This document shows positions 1 through 8,380 of a stretch of 64,000 bases of DNA, piece after piece. Below the pieces are notes generated by a model. It was not told where the DNA came from, did no database searches, and worked only from the letters and a program-made list of their open reading frames with translations. Position 1 is the stretch's first letter, and each line of letters begins with the position of its first letter. The stretch lies in assembly GCA_947165025.1 (NCBI GenBank), contig CAMUYQ010000002.1:186001-250000 (forward strand), written 5' to 3'. Position numbers and translations under genes: made by a program. This DNA comes from an uncultured Lachnospiraceae bacterium (GTDB taxonomy: Bacteria; Bacillota; Clostridia; Lachnospirales; Lachnospiraceae).

Positions 1-38
1 AAAGTGTTGATATAGATATTTAGAAAAGGGAAACCGTC

Positions 39-614
39 ATGAATGTAAAAAATCTTGCCCTCGGATTTATGGGCTTTATCATAAGAGCGTGCGTTCTTGC
101 CATAGCGATATGGCTTATCGTCAAGACCGGAAAGGCTGCATACGATTTCGGATTCAGGATATTTACCGAAGAGGCGATGAGCTCCGCTCCCGGACGTGAT
201 GTTGCTGTCACGATAGTAAAGGGAGACTCGACGATGGATGTCGGTAAGATGTTTGAAGAGAAGGGTCTTATCAGGGATCATTATCTGTTCTGGGTTCAGA
301 AGAAATGCTCGGTTTATGATAACGATATACAGCCGGGATTTTACACGCTGAATACGTCCATGACGGCAGATGACATGTTTGCGGTCATTGCCGGAAGGAA
401 AGAGGCCGAAGGCGAGGAAAATGAGGAGGATGGCGAGGATATCGACAGTGCGCCGCTTCCCGACGGAGCCGCCGAAGAGAGCGCACTCGACAAAGTCTCG
501 GGTGAATGGGAAGGCTCCGAGGAGACCGAAGAAGAGGCTGTTCACGACCCGTTTGAAGAAGGCGATGACGGTGAATCGCAGGGAGCAGCCGAAGGCGGAG
601 AAGAAGCACAGTGA
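39..614 (+). CDS. MltG/YceG-like membrane protein without the catalytic domain
   Basis: A 191-residue protein with one N-terminal membrane segment (about residues 9-30). It is followed by a region resembling the LysM-like first domain of MltG/YceG endolytic transglycosylases: a VTIVKGDSTMDVGKMFEEKG stretch and a PGFYTLN turn. MltG cleaves nascent peptidoglycan and is usually over 300 residues; the catalytic part with its glutamate is not present. The last 70 residues are instead highly acidic, rich in Glu and Asp. A GGGAAA stretch precedes the ATG. The stop overlaps the GTG start of the methyltransferase, so the two are probably coupled. Position matches Bacillus yrrL, next to yrrM. A wall-binding or regulatory role is inference; the family link is moderate. 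Confidence 0.6.
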   Translation: MNVKNLALGFMGFIIRACVLAIAIWLIVKTGKAAYDFGFRIFTEEAMSSAPGRDVAVTIVKGDSTMDVGKMFEEKGLIRDHYLFWVQKKCSVYDNDIQPGFYTLNTSMTADDMFAVIAGRKEAEGEENEEDGEDIDSAPLPDGAAEESALDKVSGEWEGSEETEEEAVHDPFEEGDDGESQGAAEGGEEAQ

Positions 615-1303
615 TCACAGACGAGAGATGTGCAAAATATATCGAGTCGCTCGACAGGCAGCTGACACCGTTACTTGCGGATATAGAAAAGCGGTCTGAA
701 GAAAGCGGTGTTCCGATAATCAGAAAGAGCGCACGAAGCCTGATCAGATTTGCGCTTTCGGATATACAGCCCGAGAACATACTGGAACTTGGAACGGCGG
801 TCGCGTTCTCGGCGATATTCATGGCAACATACGGACCAAAGAACGCTCACATAGATACGGTCGAAAACTACGATAAACGTATAGAAGAGGCAAAACGCAA
901 TATCTCTCTTGCGGGAATGGAAGAGAGAATCCGTCTTATCGAAGGCGATGCGCTTGAGGTTCTCGAAGAACTTGTTTCATCGCAAAAATCATATGACATG
1001 ATCTTTATCGATGCCGCAAAGGCACAGTATCCGAACTATCTGCCGCTGTGCCGCGATCTTTTAAGAGACGGCGGACTTCTCATATCGGACAATGTTCTGT
1101 TTGACGGAGATATAGTCCAGTCAAGATTTGCGGTCAGAAGAAGGGACAGGACGATACATTCGCGGATGAGGGAATACCTGCGTATGCTTTCGGAAGATGA
1201 GGAGTTTGTTACGACGATCCTTCCGATAGGAGACGGGATGACACTTTCCGTAAAGCATGGATCGGTCACACAGGTGAGAGATGATGGGCAACAGAAAGCC
1301 TGA
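611..1303 (+). CDS. trmR: SAM-dependent O-methyltransferase, TrmR-like
   Basis: A 230-residue class I methyltransferase of the small O-methyltransferase family. The SAM-binding motif ILELGTAVAFSA lies near residue 57, an acidic strand-2 end (DTVENYD) follows, and the FIDAAKAQYPNY motif near residue 134 supplies the conserved metal-site Asp. In Bacillus the homologue YrrM/TrmR methylates 5-hydroxyuridine at tRNA position 34 to 5-methoxyuridine, and its gene sits beside U32-family hydroxylase genes, as here. The start is GTG at 611, overlapping the upstream stop (GTGA). The 3' end overlaps the next gene by 23 bases. The methyltransferase family is certain; the tRNA substrate rests on family and context. 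Confidence 0.8.
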   Translation: MITDERCAKYIESLDRQLTPLLADIEKRSEESGVPIIRKSARSLIRFALSDIQPENILELGTAVAFSAIFMATYGPKNAHIDTVENYDKRIEEAKRNISLAGMEERIRLIEGDALEVLEELVSSQKSYDMIFIDAAKAQYPNYLPLCRDLLRDGGLLISDNVLFDGDIVQSRFAVRRRDRTIHSRMREYLRMLSEDEEFVTTILPIGDGMTLSVKHGSVTQVRDDGQQKA

Positions 1304-2540
1304 ACTGCTTGTTCCCGCAGGCAGTCTTGAAGTATTAAAAACAGCAGTCCTGTACGGAGCCGATGCGGTATATATCGGAGGAGAAGAGTTCAGCCTCAGG
1401 GCAAAAGCCAAAAACTTTTCCGATGAGGATATGGCAGAAGGGATCGCGTATGCGCATGATCATGGTATTAGGGTATTTGTTACCGCGAACATCTATGCGC
1501 ACAACAGGGATATGGAAGCGGCTGAAGAGTATTTTAAAAAGCTCGGAAACCTTAAGCCTGATGCGATACTTATTGCCGACCCGGGTCTGTTCATGATGGA
1601 GCGTCAGATATGCCCGCATATACCGGCTCATATCAGTACACAGGCAAACAATACAAATTACAAGACGTTTGAATTCTGGCACAAAGCGGGCGCACAGAGG
1701 GTGGTATGTGCAAGGGAACTGACGCTTGAGGAGATCAAAGAACTTCGAAAGACCATTCCCGAAGACATGGAGATAGAGTGCTTCGTTCACGGAGCAATGT
1801 GCATATCGTATTCGGGAAGATGTCTTCTGTCGGCATACATGACGGGAAGGAGCGCCAATCTCGGAGAGTGCACGCACCCGTGCAGGTGGAAGTATTCGGT
1901 GATGGAAGAAAAGCGCCCCGGAGAGTATTTTCCGGTTGAAGAGAACGACAGGGGTACTTTCATCTTTAACTCGAAGGATCTGTGTATGATAGATCATATC
2001 CCTGAAATGATCGAAGCCGGGATAGACAGCTTTAAGATAGAAGGCCGTATGAAGACGACGCTTTACGTTGCGACGGTTGCAAGGACATACCGTCGTGCGA
2101 TAGATGATCTTTTTGAAGACCGTGCACTGTATGAAAAGAATCTTGAATGGTACAGGGCAGAGATCGCAAAGTGTACTTACAGACAGTTCACGACAGGATT
2201 CTACTTCGGCAGGCCCGACGAGAGTGCACAGATATATGACAACAATACATACATTGTCGAGAGCATATATCTCGGGATCATCGAAGAAGTTTTGGATGAC
2301 GGCAGGATAAGGCTGACACAGAAGAACAAGTTCTGTGTGGGTGATGAGATAGAGATCATGAAACCGGATGGGACTGATCTGAAGATCCGTGTTGTCCGGA
2401 TAGAGAGCACTGACGGCATCAGCCAGGAGAGCGCACCGCACGCATGCCAGCCGCTGATCGTTACTCTTGAATATGTTAATAAAAACGAGACAGAAATAAA
2501 ACCGTGTGTCGGGGACGTTCTTCGTGCCGACGCAAAATGA
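1281..2540 (+). CDS. trhP: U32 family protein, TrhP-like tRNA U34 hydroxylase
   Basis: A 419-residue member of peptidase family U32. It opens with PELLVPAGSLE, then DAVYIGGEEFSLR, and shows the family signature around CFVHGAMCISYSGRCLLS and GECTHPCRW (about residues 163-205), whose four cysteines fit the iron-sulfur ligands described for this family. Members once called collagenases are now known as prephenate-dependent tRNA hydroxylases (TrhP, YrrN/YrrO) making 5-hydroxyuridine at U34. The neighbour TrmR would then methylate that product, so the two genes form one pathway. The start at 1281 has a GGTGAG site and lies inside the end of trmR. Bacillus carries two U32 copies here; only one is present in this window. 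Confidence 0.85.
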   Translation: MMGNRKPELLVPAGSLEVLKTAVLYGADAVYIGGEEFSLRAKAKNFSDEDMAEGIAYAHDHGIRVFVTANIYAHNRDMEAAEEYFKKLGNLKPDAILIADPGLFMMERQICPHIPAHISTQANNTNYKTFEFWHKAGAQRVVCARELTLEEIKELRKTIPEDMEIECFVHGAMCISYSGRCLLSAYMTGRSANLGECTHPCRWKYSVMEEKRPGEYFPVEENDRGTFIFNSKDLCMIDHIPEMIEAGIDSFKIEGRMKTTLYVATVARTYRRAIDDLFEDRALYEKNLEWYRAEIAKCTYRQFTTGFYFGRPDESAQIYDNNTYIVESIYLGIIEEVLDDGRIRLTQKNKFCVGDEIEIMKPDGTDLKIRVVRIESTDGISQESAPHACQPLIVTLEYVNKNETEIKPCVGDVLRADAK

Positions 2541-2561
2541 TCAGAGGTATCGGGAGAGATT

Positions 2562-3500
2562 ATGAGTTTATTATCGGTCATTGTTCCGTGCTATAACGAA
2601 GAAGTTGCCATACCGTTTTTTTACGATGCGATGAAAACGGTGAAAGACCGGTTTGCAACGGATCATCCGGAAGTTGATTTTGAATACATCTTTGTTGATG
2701 ACGGATCAACGGATAAAACCGCCGACGTTATCAAAAAACTGAGAGAAGATGACAAGTCGGTCCACTTCGTTTCTTTTTCGAGAAACTTCGGAAAGGAAGC
2801 GGCACTGTATGCCGGATTCAAAAAGGCAGCAGGCGATCTTGTCGTATGCATGGACGCGGATCTTCAGGATCCCCCTGCGCTCCTTGATGAGATGTACAGG
2901 GCGATCACCGAGGAAGGATATGATTCGGCAGCAACAAGGAGAGTCACGAGAAAGGGTGAGCCGAAGATAAGATCCGCCTTTGCAAGAATGTTCTACAGGA
3001 TCATGAACAGGATCAGTGACGTTGAATTTGTCGACGGGGCGAGAGATTACCGCATCATGACAAGAAAGATGGTCGATGCGATACTTGAACTCGGAGAGAA
3101 CAACAGGTTCACAAAAGGAATATACAGCTGGGTCGGGTTCAAAACAAAGTGGATAGAGTTTGAAAATGTCGAGAGGGTCGCCGGTGAGACGAAGTGGTCA
3201 TTCTTCGGCCTTCTCAGATACTCGTTCGAAGCGATACTCGGCTTTTCGACGGCTCCGCTCTCTTTTGTGATCACGCTCGGATTTATCGTGACAGCGATGG
3301 CATTTCTTCTGATCATATTTATCATAGTCAAGACGCTCATATACGGAGATCCGACAAGCGGATGGCCGTCCATGATATGTATCATAGTTTTCTTTGCGGG
3401 AACGCAGCTTCTTTGCACCGGTATAGTCGGTGCATATCTGGGCAAGACATATCTCGAGACCAAGAACAGGCCGATATTCATAACCAGGGAAGAGGAGTGA
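2562..3500 (+). CDS. Family 2 glycosyltransferase, DPM1/GtrB type, membrane anchored
   Basis: A 312-residue GT-A fold glycosyltransferase. It starts with a VPCYNEE nucleotide-binding strand, has DDGSTDKT, and carries the metal-binding acidic motif in MDADLQDPP (about residue 98). The C-terminal third has two membrane segments (about 230-258 and 268-290). This layout is typical of polyisoprenyl-phosphate glycosyltransferases such as GtrB, ArnC or YkoT, which load a sugar onto undecaprenyl phosphate at the inner face of the membrane. It begins a run of four glycosyltransferase genes, probably for a surface glycan or teichoic-acid decoration. The sugar cannot be told from sequence. Confidence 0.85.
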   Translation: MSLLSVIVPCYNEEVAIPFFYDAMKTVKDRFATDHPEVDFEYIFVDDGSTDKTADVIKKLREDDKSVHFVSFSRNFGKEAALYAGFKKAAGDLVVCMDADLQDPPALLDEMYRAITEEGYDSAATRRVTRKGEPKIRSAFARMFYRIMNRISDVEFVDGARDYRIMTRKMVDAILELGENNRFTKGIYSWVGFKTKWIEFENVERVAGETKWSFFGLLRYSFEAILGFSTAPLSFVITLGFIVTAMAFLLIIFIIVKTLIYGDPTSGWPSMICIIVFFAGTQLLCTGIVGAYLGKTYLETKNRPIFITREEE

Positions 3501-3504
3501 TACC

Positions 3505-4569
3505 ATGGCCAACACCAGGATGCTGTCGGTCATAGTTCCGGTATACAACGTAAAGAGAGAGTATCTTGATGAATGTATCGACAGTATACTCTCGCAGACT
3601 TTTACGGACTTTGAACTTATCATCGTCGATGACGGTGCGGATGGTGATACCGCCGGATATCTTGACAGTTTTGACCGGCGCGGCACTGATGTTAAGGTCA
3701 TTCATCAGAAGAACGCGGGTGTTGCCTGTGCAAGAAATGCGGGCCTTGATGTTGCAAACGGAAAGTATATCACTTTCGTTGATTCGGATGACACGATAGA
3801 AAAGGACTGCTTTGAAGGCATAGTAAACTTCGCCGAGGAGAACGGACTTGAAGTTCTGATGTGGGGTATCACAAGGGACTTCGGAAACAGAAAGAGTGAG
3901 TTCTCTCCTTATGTCTGCGATATTGCACACTTTACCGGTGATCAGAGAGAAGAAGTAAAGTTCAAATGCCTTGTCGGGATACTTCCGTTCTACAAATGTC
4001 CGCCCGCAAGTGCCGATGCAGCCGGAAGCGCATGCGCGAAACTGTACGCAAATGATCTTCTGAAAGAGAGGGGCCTTAAGTACATACCGGGTCTGAAACG
4101 TGCGGAGGATATGGAGTTTAACCTGAGGGTGTTTGATGCTGCACAGCATGTCGGATATCTGTACAGGTTTTATTACAACTACAGGCAGCTCGAAACGAGC
4201 GCGACATATACTTACAGGGAAAACGGGATAGAGGTCTTTAAGGATTCGCTTGCGGCGATAAAGGATCATCTTGTGTCGGCAAAAAGCTCCGACCTGTTCT
4301 TTCAGGTGTATTACATGAGATGCATGTTCTTCTTTCTTGAGAGCATGGATATGGACTACATGAATCCGAACAACCCGAAACCGTTCAGGGTGCGTATAGG
4401 AGAGCTTGCCGCAAAGGCTGATGAGGAGCCTTTTTGTGAAGCGATCAAAAATCTTCGCGGCGATCATCTGACGTTTGCCAGAAAGATCCCGCTCTTTCTC
4501 ATAAAGCATAAGATGTTCACAACACTTGCGCTGTTTTACGGCGTATACAGAAAGACACAGAATAAATGA
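3505..4569 (+). CDS. Family 2 glycosyltransferase
   Basis: A 354-residue soluble GT-A glycosyltransferase. VPVYNVKREYLDECIDSILS is the first Rossmann-like strand and helix, VDDGADGDT follows, and FVDSDDTIE carries the DXD-like sugar-nucleotide/metal motif near residue 94. No membrane segment is seen. The C-terminal half is typical of EpsJ/CpsI-like polysaccharide glycosyltransferases and is not informative on substrate. It begins 4 bases after the preceding gene and ends in a 4-base overlap (ATGA) with the next, so the group is almost certainly one operon. It probably adds one sugar of a repeat unit or linkage glycan. Confidence 0.85.
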   Translation: MANTRMLSVIVPVYNVKREYLDECIDSILSQTFTDFELIIVDDGADGDTAGYLDSFDRRGTDVKVIHQKNAGVACARNAGLDVANGKYITFVDSDDTIEKDCFEGIVNFAEENGLEVLMWGITRDFGNRKSEFSPYVCDIAHFTGDQREEVKFKCLVGILPFYKCPPASADAAGSACAKLYANDLLKERGLKYIPGLKRAEDMEFNLRVFDAAQHVGYLYRFYYNYRQLETSATYTYRENGIEVFKDSLAAIKDHLVSAKSSDLFFQVYYMRCMFFFLESMDMDYMNPNNPKPFRVRIGELAAKADEEPFCEAIKNLRGDHLTFARKIPLFLIKHKMFTTLALFYGVYRKTQNK

Positions 4570-5615
4570 CAAAGAACTCATCAACGGAAAAGCCGGCTAT
4601 ATCGATAATCATGCCGTGCTACAACACGGAAAAATATCTCAAGAAGACGATGGACAGCATTTTTGCCCAGACGTTTCGCGACTATGAGATCCTCATGGTC
4701 GATGACGGAAGCACCGATTCGACGCCGCAGCTTCTTGACAGATACGGTAATGAGTACCCCGATGTGATCCGGGTATTTCACAAGGAAAACGGAGGGCAGT
4801 CGACTGCAAGAAATCTTGCACTCGATCACGTGAAGGGAGAATACGTTCTCTTCTGGGACAGTGATGATTACGCAGAGGTTGATTATCTTGAGAAGCTGAT
4901 AACGGCTGCGCGTGAGAACGACAGCGAGATGGTTCTGTCGGGATCACATTATATCGACGAGAACGGCGTTGTCATAGAAAATCTCAATTATCCCGTTGAC
5001 CGTTTTCCGGATTACCCGTTAAGACGTCTGTCGCCGCACGGGAAACTTTACAGGCTTGATTTTCTGAACAGGCATAACATACGCTTTGCACCCGGAAAGC
5101 TTTACGAGGACAACCCGTTTAATTTCATGGCACTGTTTCTGTGCAAAAACCAGGTGATTCTTCCGTATACGGGACATTATCAGGTGGTTCACGGCGGAAG
5201 CTCAATGTCATCATCGGTGACGAGCGACAAGGTTCCGTACGATGCGATCGAGGAAGCACTCACATATATGAACGAGCACAGCGATGAGATAAACGACCGC
5301 GACGTTTATGAATTTACGGTGCTCAGTTTCCTTACGTACTTTATATTTCTCGGAAACCGCGAACATATGCAGGCGGCACTTCACAAATACAGAGGATGCA
5401 AATATGACAAGGCACTTGTGAAGGAACTCTGTGATTATGCGCAGAGGATAATTCCCGAAAAGCTTCCGAAGTATTACAAAAATCCGAGAGTCGGAATATT
5501 CAAAGAAAGAGCACTCCAGCTTCGTCACCGTGCAGGAGTATGGCTCTTTGTGAAACTGCTGCGCACGCATACACTCAAGGCGTTTGCGCTGCTGTATTAC
5601 ACGTTTGTCAGATAG
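4566..5615 (+). CDS. Family 2 glycosyltransferase
   Basis: A 349-residue GT-A glycosyltransferase with MPCYNTEKYLKKTMDSIFAQ at the N terminus, VDDGSTDSTP, and the acidic motif FWDSDDYAE near residue 98. The start ATG overlaps the stop of the preceding glycosyltransferase (ATGA), and no clear ribosome-binding site precedes it, which fits translational coupling. It resembles its upstream neighbour in overall plan and may be an old duplicate that now transfers a different sugar. No transmembrane segment is evident. Donor and acceptor are not predictable. Confidence 0.85.
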   Translation: MTKNSSTEKPAISIIMPCYNTEKYLKKTMDSIFAQTFRDYEILMVDDGSTDSTPQLLDRYGNEYPDVIRVFHKENGGQSTARNLALDHVKGEYVLFWDSDDYAEVDYLEKLITAARENDSEMVLSGSHYIDENGVVIENLNYPVDRFPDYPLRRLSPHGKLYRLDFLNRHNIRFAPGKLYEDNPFNFMALFLCKNQVILPYTGHYQVVHGGSSMSSSVTSDKVPYDAIEEALTYMNEHSDEINDRDVYEFTVLSFLTYFIFLGNREHMQAALHKYRGCKYDKALVKELCDYAQRIIPEKLPKYYKNPRVGIFKERALQLRHRAGVWLFVKLLRTHTLKAFALLYYTFVR

Positions 5616-5622
5616 AAATGCG

Positions 5623-6474
5623 ATGAGTATCAGGATCACTGTTATCACAATCTGCCGCAATGCTGCGGATGTTATTCCGCAAACGATCGAATCCGTGCTG
5701 GCACAGGATTGGAGCGATATTGAGTATGTCATCCAGGACGGAGCCTCTTCAGACGATACCCCCAAGATCATCGAGTCATACAGAGAAAAGGCTGAATCCC
5801 GCAATATCGGCTTCATTTACAACAGTGAGCCGGACGGGGGCATTTATGATGCGATGAATAAGGCTGCAGTACACGCGACAGGAGACTATATCAACTTCAT
5901 GAACGCAGGCGACTGCTTTTATTCAGCGGATGTGATCTCAAAGATAGCCGGCGTTGCCGAAAATCATTCCGGGCAGGATATGCCGTCAATGATCTACGGA
6001 GACTGTGCGGTATACGAATACGGCAGGTTTTACAGGTTTGCCAAGTCGATCGAAGATATTGAGGAGAAGATGCCGTTTTCGCATCAGTCGCTGTTTGCGC
6101 GAAGTGATTTTCTGCGTGAGCATCCGTTTAATTCGGAATACAGGTACAGCGCCGACTACGATCTTCTGCTGACTGCGCACGATCTGAACGAGACATTTGT
6201 CGATTCGGACCAGATCGTTTGTATCACGACCGCAGACGGAACGAGCAGTATCAATTATCATGATACGCTTATGGAAAGCGCACGGATACTGAAAGCGCAC
6301 GGAAAATATCATCACAGTGATGAGGAACTGGCGCGCCTTGAAAAGTCGCTGAAACTTAAGCAATTCGTACTCGACAGGTTCCCACTCTTTGTCAAAAGGT
6401 TCATTCGGAACCGTCAGATCGATTCAAGGGGACAGAATATTGAAGTAGATATACCAATCTGGTTCAAAAAATGA
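5623..6474 (+). CDS. Family 2 glycosyltransferase, WcaA-like
   Basis: A 283-residue glycosyltransferase. ITVITICRNAADVIPQTIES is the nucleotide-binding start, QDGASSDDT follows, and MNAGDCFY near residue 86 takes the place of the DXD motif, a form seen in the colanic-acid/amylovoran WcaA-like branch. I chose the ATG at 5623 rather than 5584 because the homologous sequence starts with MSIRITVIT and the upstream codons overlap the previous gene. There is no obvious Shine-Dalgarno site, so coupling to the preceding gene is likely. It is last of the four-gene glycosyltransferase run. Confidence 0.83.
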   Translation: MSIRITVITICRNAADVIPQTIESVLAQDWSDIEYVIQDGASSDDTPKIIESYREKAESRNIGFIYNSEPDGGIYDAMNKAAVHATGDYINFMNAGDCFYSADVISKIAGVAENHSGQDMPSMIYGDCAVYEYGRFYRFAKSIEDIEEKMPFSHQSLFARSDFLREHPFNSEYRYSADYDLLLTAHDLNETFVDSDQIVCITTADGTSSINYHDTLMESARILKAHGKYHHSDEELARLEKSLKLKQFVLDRFPLFVKRFIRNRQIDSRGQNIEVDIPIWFKK

Positions 6475-6480
6475 TATAAT
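6472..6480 (+). promoter_or_regulatory. Possible extended -10 promoter for the chemoreceptor gene
   Basis: TGATATAAT is an extended -10 element (TG-N-TATAAT) overlapping the stop of the last glycosyltransferase gene, about 65 bases before the chemoreceptor start. No good -35 box lies 17 bases upstream. The position and the change of function between the two genes make a new transcription start plausible, but this is sequence resemblance only. Confidence 0.4.
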
Positions 6481-6544
6481 TTTATCTAGTTTTCACACTA
6501 TTCCCGTATTATATTTTCAACATTGAAACGGAAGGATAAGAGAG

Positions 6545-8299
6545 ATGAAGAAAAAAGCAAAGATCAGTATCGTGTTAACCCTTATACTTGCCGGCGTGAT
6601 CCTTGTCGGAATGATCGCTGCGAGCGTGGCTTACTTTGGAACACAGCTGAAGACGGCGACGAAGGAAGATGAGGAGATCTACTTCGATCATCTGTATTCG
6701 ATCAGTGAGAAGCTCATCAATGCGGACAGGGATTTCTACCAGTCAATGATGGCCGGTATCCAGTTCAAAGATGTTTCGGATGCTCCCGCTGATATCCCGC
6801 CCGAGCAGCTTCAGCAGTTCCTTGATCAGTACTATGCTGACTATGAGGAGAACAAGCAGCAGGTCCTGGACCGTGTCAATGAGTCTCATGATATTGCCAG
6901 CAAAGAAGCGAGCCTGTATACGGGTACCGTTATCAATACAGAGAACTTTGACCAGCTGTACAACGATTTCATGAACAATTTCAATACATGGGAACAGTGT
7001 TATGATGTCAAGACAGGAACAGGAGATTACACACTGTTCATCCAGAACTTTGAAACAGCCAGGGACTCGATCTCCGAGATGACGGACATCACCGAAGAAT
7101 GGGCAAAGGCTGAGAAGGCTGCTCACGAAAAAGAGATAAGCGCGAGCATAGTTACAAGCGTTGTAATATTTGCCATCATCACTCTTGTGATACTTGCAGC
7201 AGCGATCATGGTGCTTCACAAGATGCGTATTTCCATCAAGTATGTTGTAGGCGCTGTTGACAATATGGCTTCGGGAGATTTTGTTACCGAAGTTGATCAG
7301 GAGAGTATGTTCACAGAATTCCATGAAGTCGAGCACTCTATGGAAAGCATGAGAAAGCATCTTCAGGATTCACTGTTAAGCGTTGTATCCGCTGCGGATT
7401 CGGTAAACAACAAAGCCGGGGATGCAAAGGACAGCATCGCACAGTCGGAAGAAAATACAGGAAATATCTCTATCGCGGTTGATGAACTTGCACAGGGTGC
7501 AATGTCCATGGCTGAGGATGTTCAGGTTACGGCCGGCATCACGGGAGAGATCGGTGACAGCATTGATAAGGTTCATACAGCGGCAAGCAATAACCTTGAA
7601 AGAGTAAGCGCCCTTTATGAAGAATCGATCGAGCTGCAGAAGCAGCTCAAAGAGATACAGAAGGCTGATGAGCAGACTAACGTGAAGGCAGGACAGGTTG
7701 CCGAATCGGTAGGTAAGACAGCTGAGGTTGTGGAAGAGATAAGCAAGGCAGCAGAGGGCATTATCTCGATCGCCAACCAGACAAACCTCCTTGCACTGAA
7801 CGCTTCGATCGAAGCAGCAAGAGCGGGAGAGGCCGGAAGAGGATTCTCGGTCGTTGCGGATAACATCAAGAACCTTGCCGAGGAGTCAAACCAGATGGCA
7901 GGCGAGATCACACAGATGCTCAGCACGATCACCCAGTATTCAAACGACAACCGTTCGCTTACAAACAGCATCAAGGAAGCAACGGTAAGCGAGGCAAAAG
8001 CGCTTGAAGAGATGACAGCAGCATTTGACAAGATGCTCCAGCTTCTCAATGAGACCGAGAGCGGCAACAAGGAGATCGCATCACTTGTCAATACGATGGC
8101 TGAAGGAAAGGATAAGATCCTCTCATCGGTTGAGTCGCTCTCAAGTATATCGCAGGAGTACGCAGCATCAACACAGGAGACAAATGCTTCGATCACGCAG
8201 CTTACCGCGAACATGTCAGACGTTGTTTCCGGAGCGGACGAGCTCAACAATATCTCGCTCCGGCTCAAGGATAACGTGGCATTCTTCAAGGTCAACTAA
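6545..8299 (+). CDS. Methyl-accepting chemotaxis protein
   Basis: A 584-residue chemoreceptor. Membrane segment 1 is about residues 7-30. An extracellular helical sensor of about 165 residues follows, resembling a four-helix-bundle type, then membrane segment 2 (about 200-226), a HAMP linker, and the signalling coiled coil. The hairpin tip [20 protein letters not shown] is the conserved site that contacts CheA and CheW. It senses an unknown extracellular ligand and controls the kinase CheA. No che or flagellar genes lie in this window, so the receptor stands alone. The start has a GGAAGGATAAG-type ribosome-binding site. Confidence 0.95.
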   Translation: MKKKAKISIVLTLILAGVILVGMIAASVAYFGTQLKTATKEDEEIYFDHLYSISEKLINADRDFYQSMMAGIQFKDVSDAPADIPPEQLQQFLDQYYADYEENKQQVLDRVNESHDIASKEASLYTGTVINTENFDQLYNDFMNNFNTWEQCYDVKTGTGDYTLFIQNFETARDSISEMTDITEEWAKAEKAAHEKEISASIVTSVVIFAIITLVILAAAIMVLHKMRISIKYVVGAVDNMASGDFVTEVDQESMFTEFHEVEHSMESMRKHLQDSLLSVVSAADSVNNKAGDAKDSIAQSEENTGNISIAVDELAQGAMSMAEDVQVTAGITGEIGDSIDKVHTAASNNLERVSALYEESIELQKQLKEIQKADEQTNVKAGQVAESVGKTAEVVEEISKAAEGIISIANQTNLLALNASIEAARAGEAGRGFSVVADNIKNLAEESNQMAGEITQMLSTITQYSNDNRSLTNSIKEATVSEAKALEEMTAAFDKMLQLLNETESGNKEIASLVNTMAEGKDKILSSVESLSSISQEYAASTQETNASITQLTANMSDVVSGADELNNISLRLKDNVAFFKVN

Positions 8300-8331
8300 A
8301 AGGGATCGGATACAGAAGATAGTTTATCAAT

Positions 8332-8356
8332 GGGACTGTCGGATCTCGGCAGTCCC
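8332..8356 (+). terminator. Hairpin between the chemoreceptor and metY genes
   Basis: GGGACTG and CAGTCCC form a 7-bp stem around an 11-base loop, followed by TTGTATGT. This is about 33 bases after the chemoreceptor stop and reads as a Rho-independent terminator, though the following T run is short. It may allow partial read-through into the sulfhydrylase gene. Confidence 0.55.
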
Positions 8357-8380
8357 TTGTATGTAAGACAGGAGACAGAG

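Noticed and set aside
1335-2441. Long minus-strand open frame opposite the U32 gene
   Set aside because: It is an antisense shadow of a clearly real gene, with no ribosome-binding site and no recognisable protein features.
3478-4584. Long minus-strand open frame opposite a glycosyltransferase gene
   Set aside because: Same reasoning: it mirrors the coding frame of a well-supported gene and encodes no known motif.
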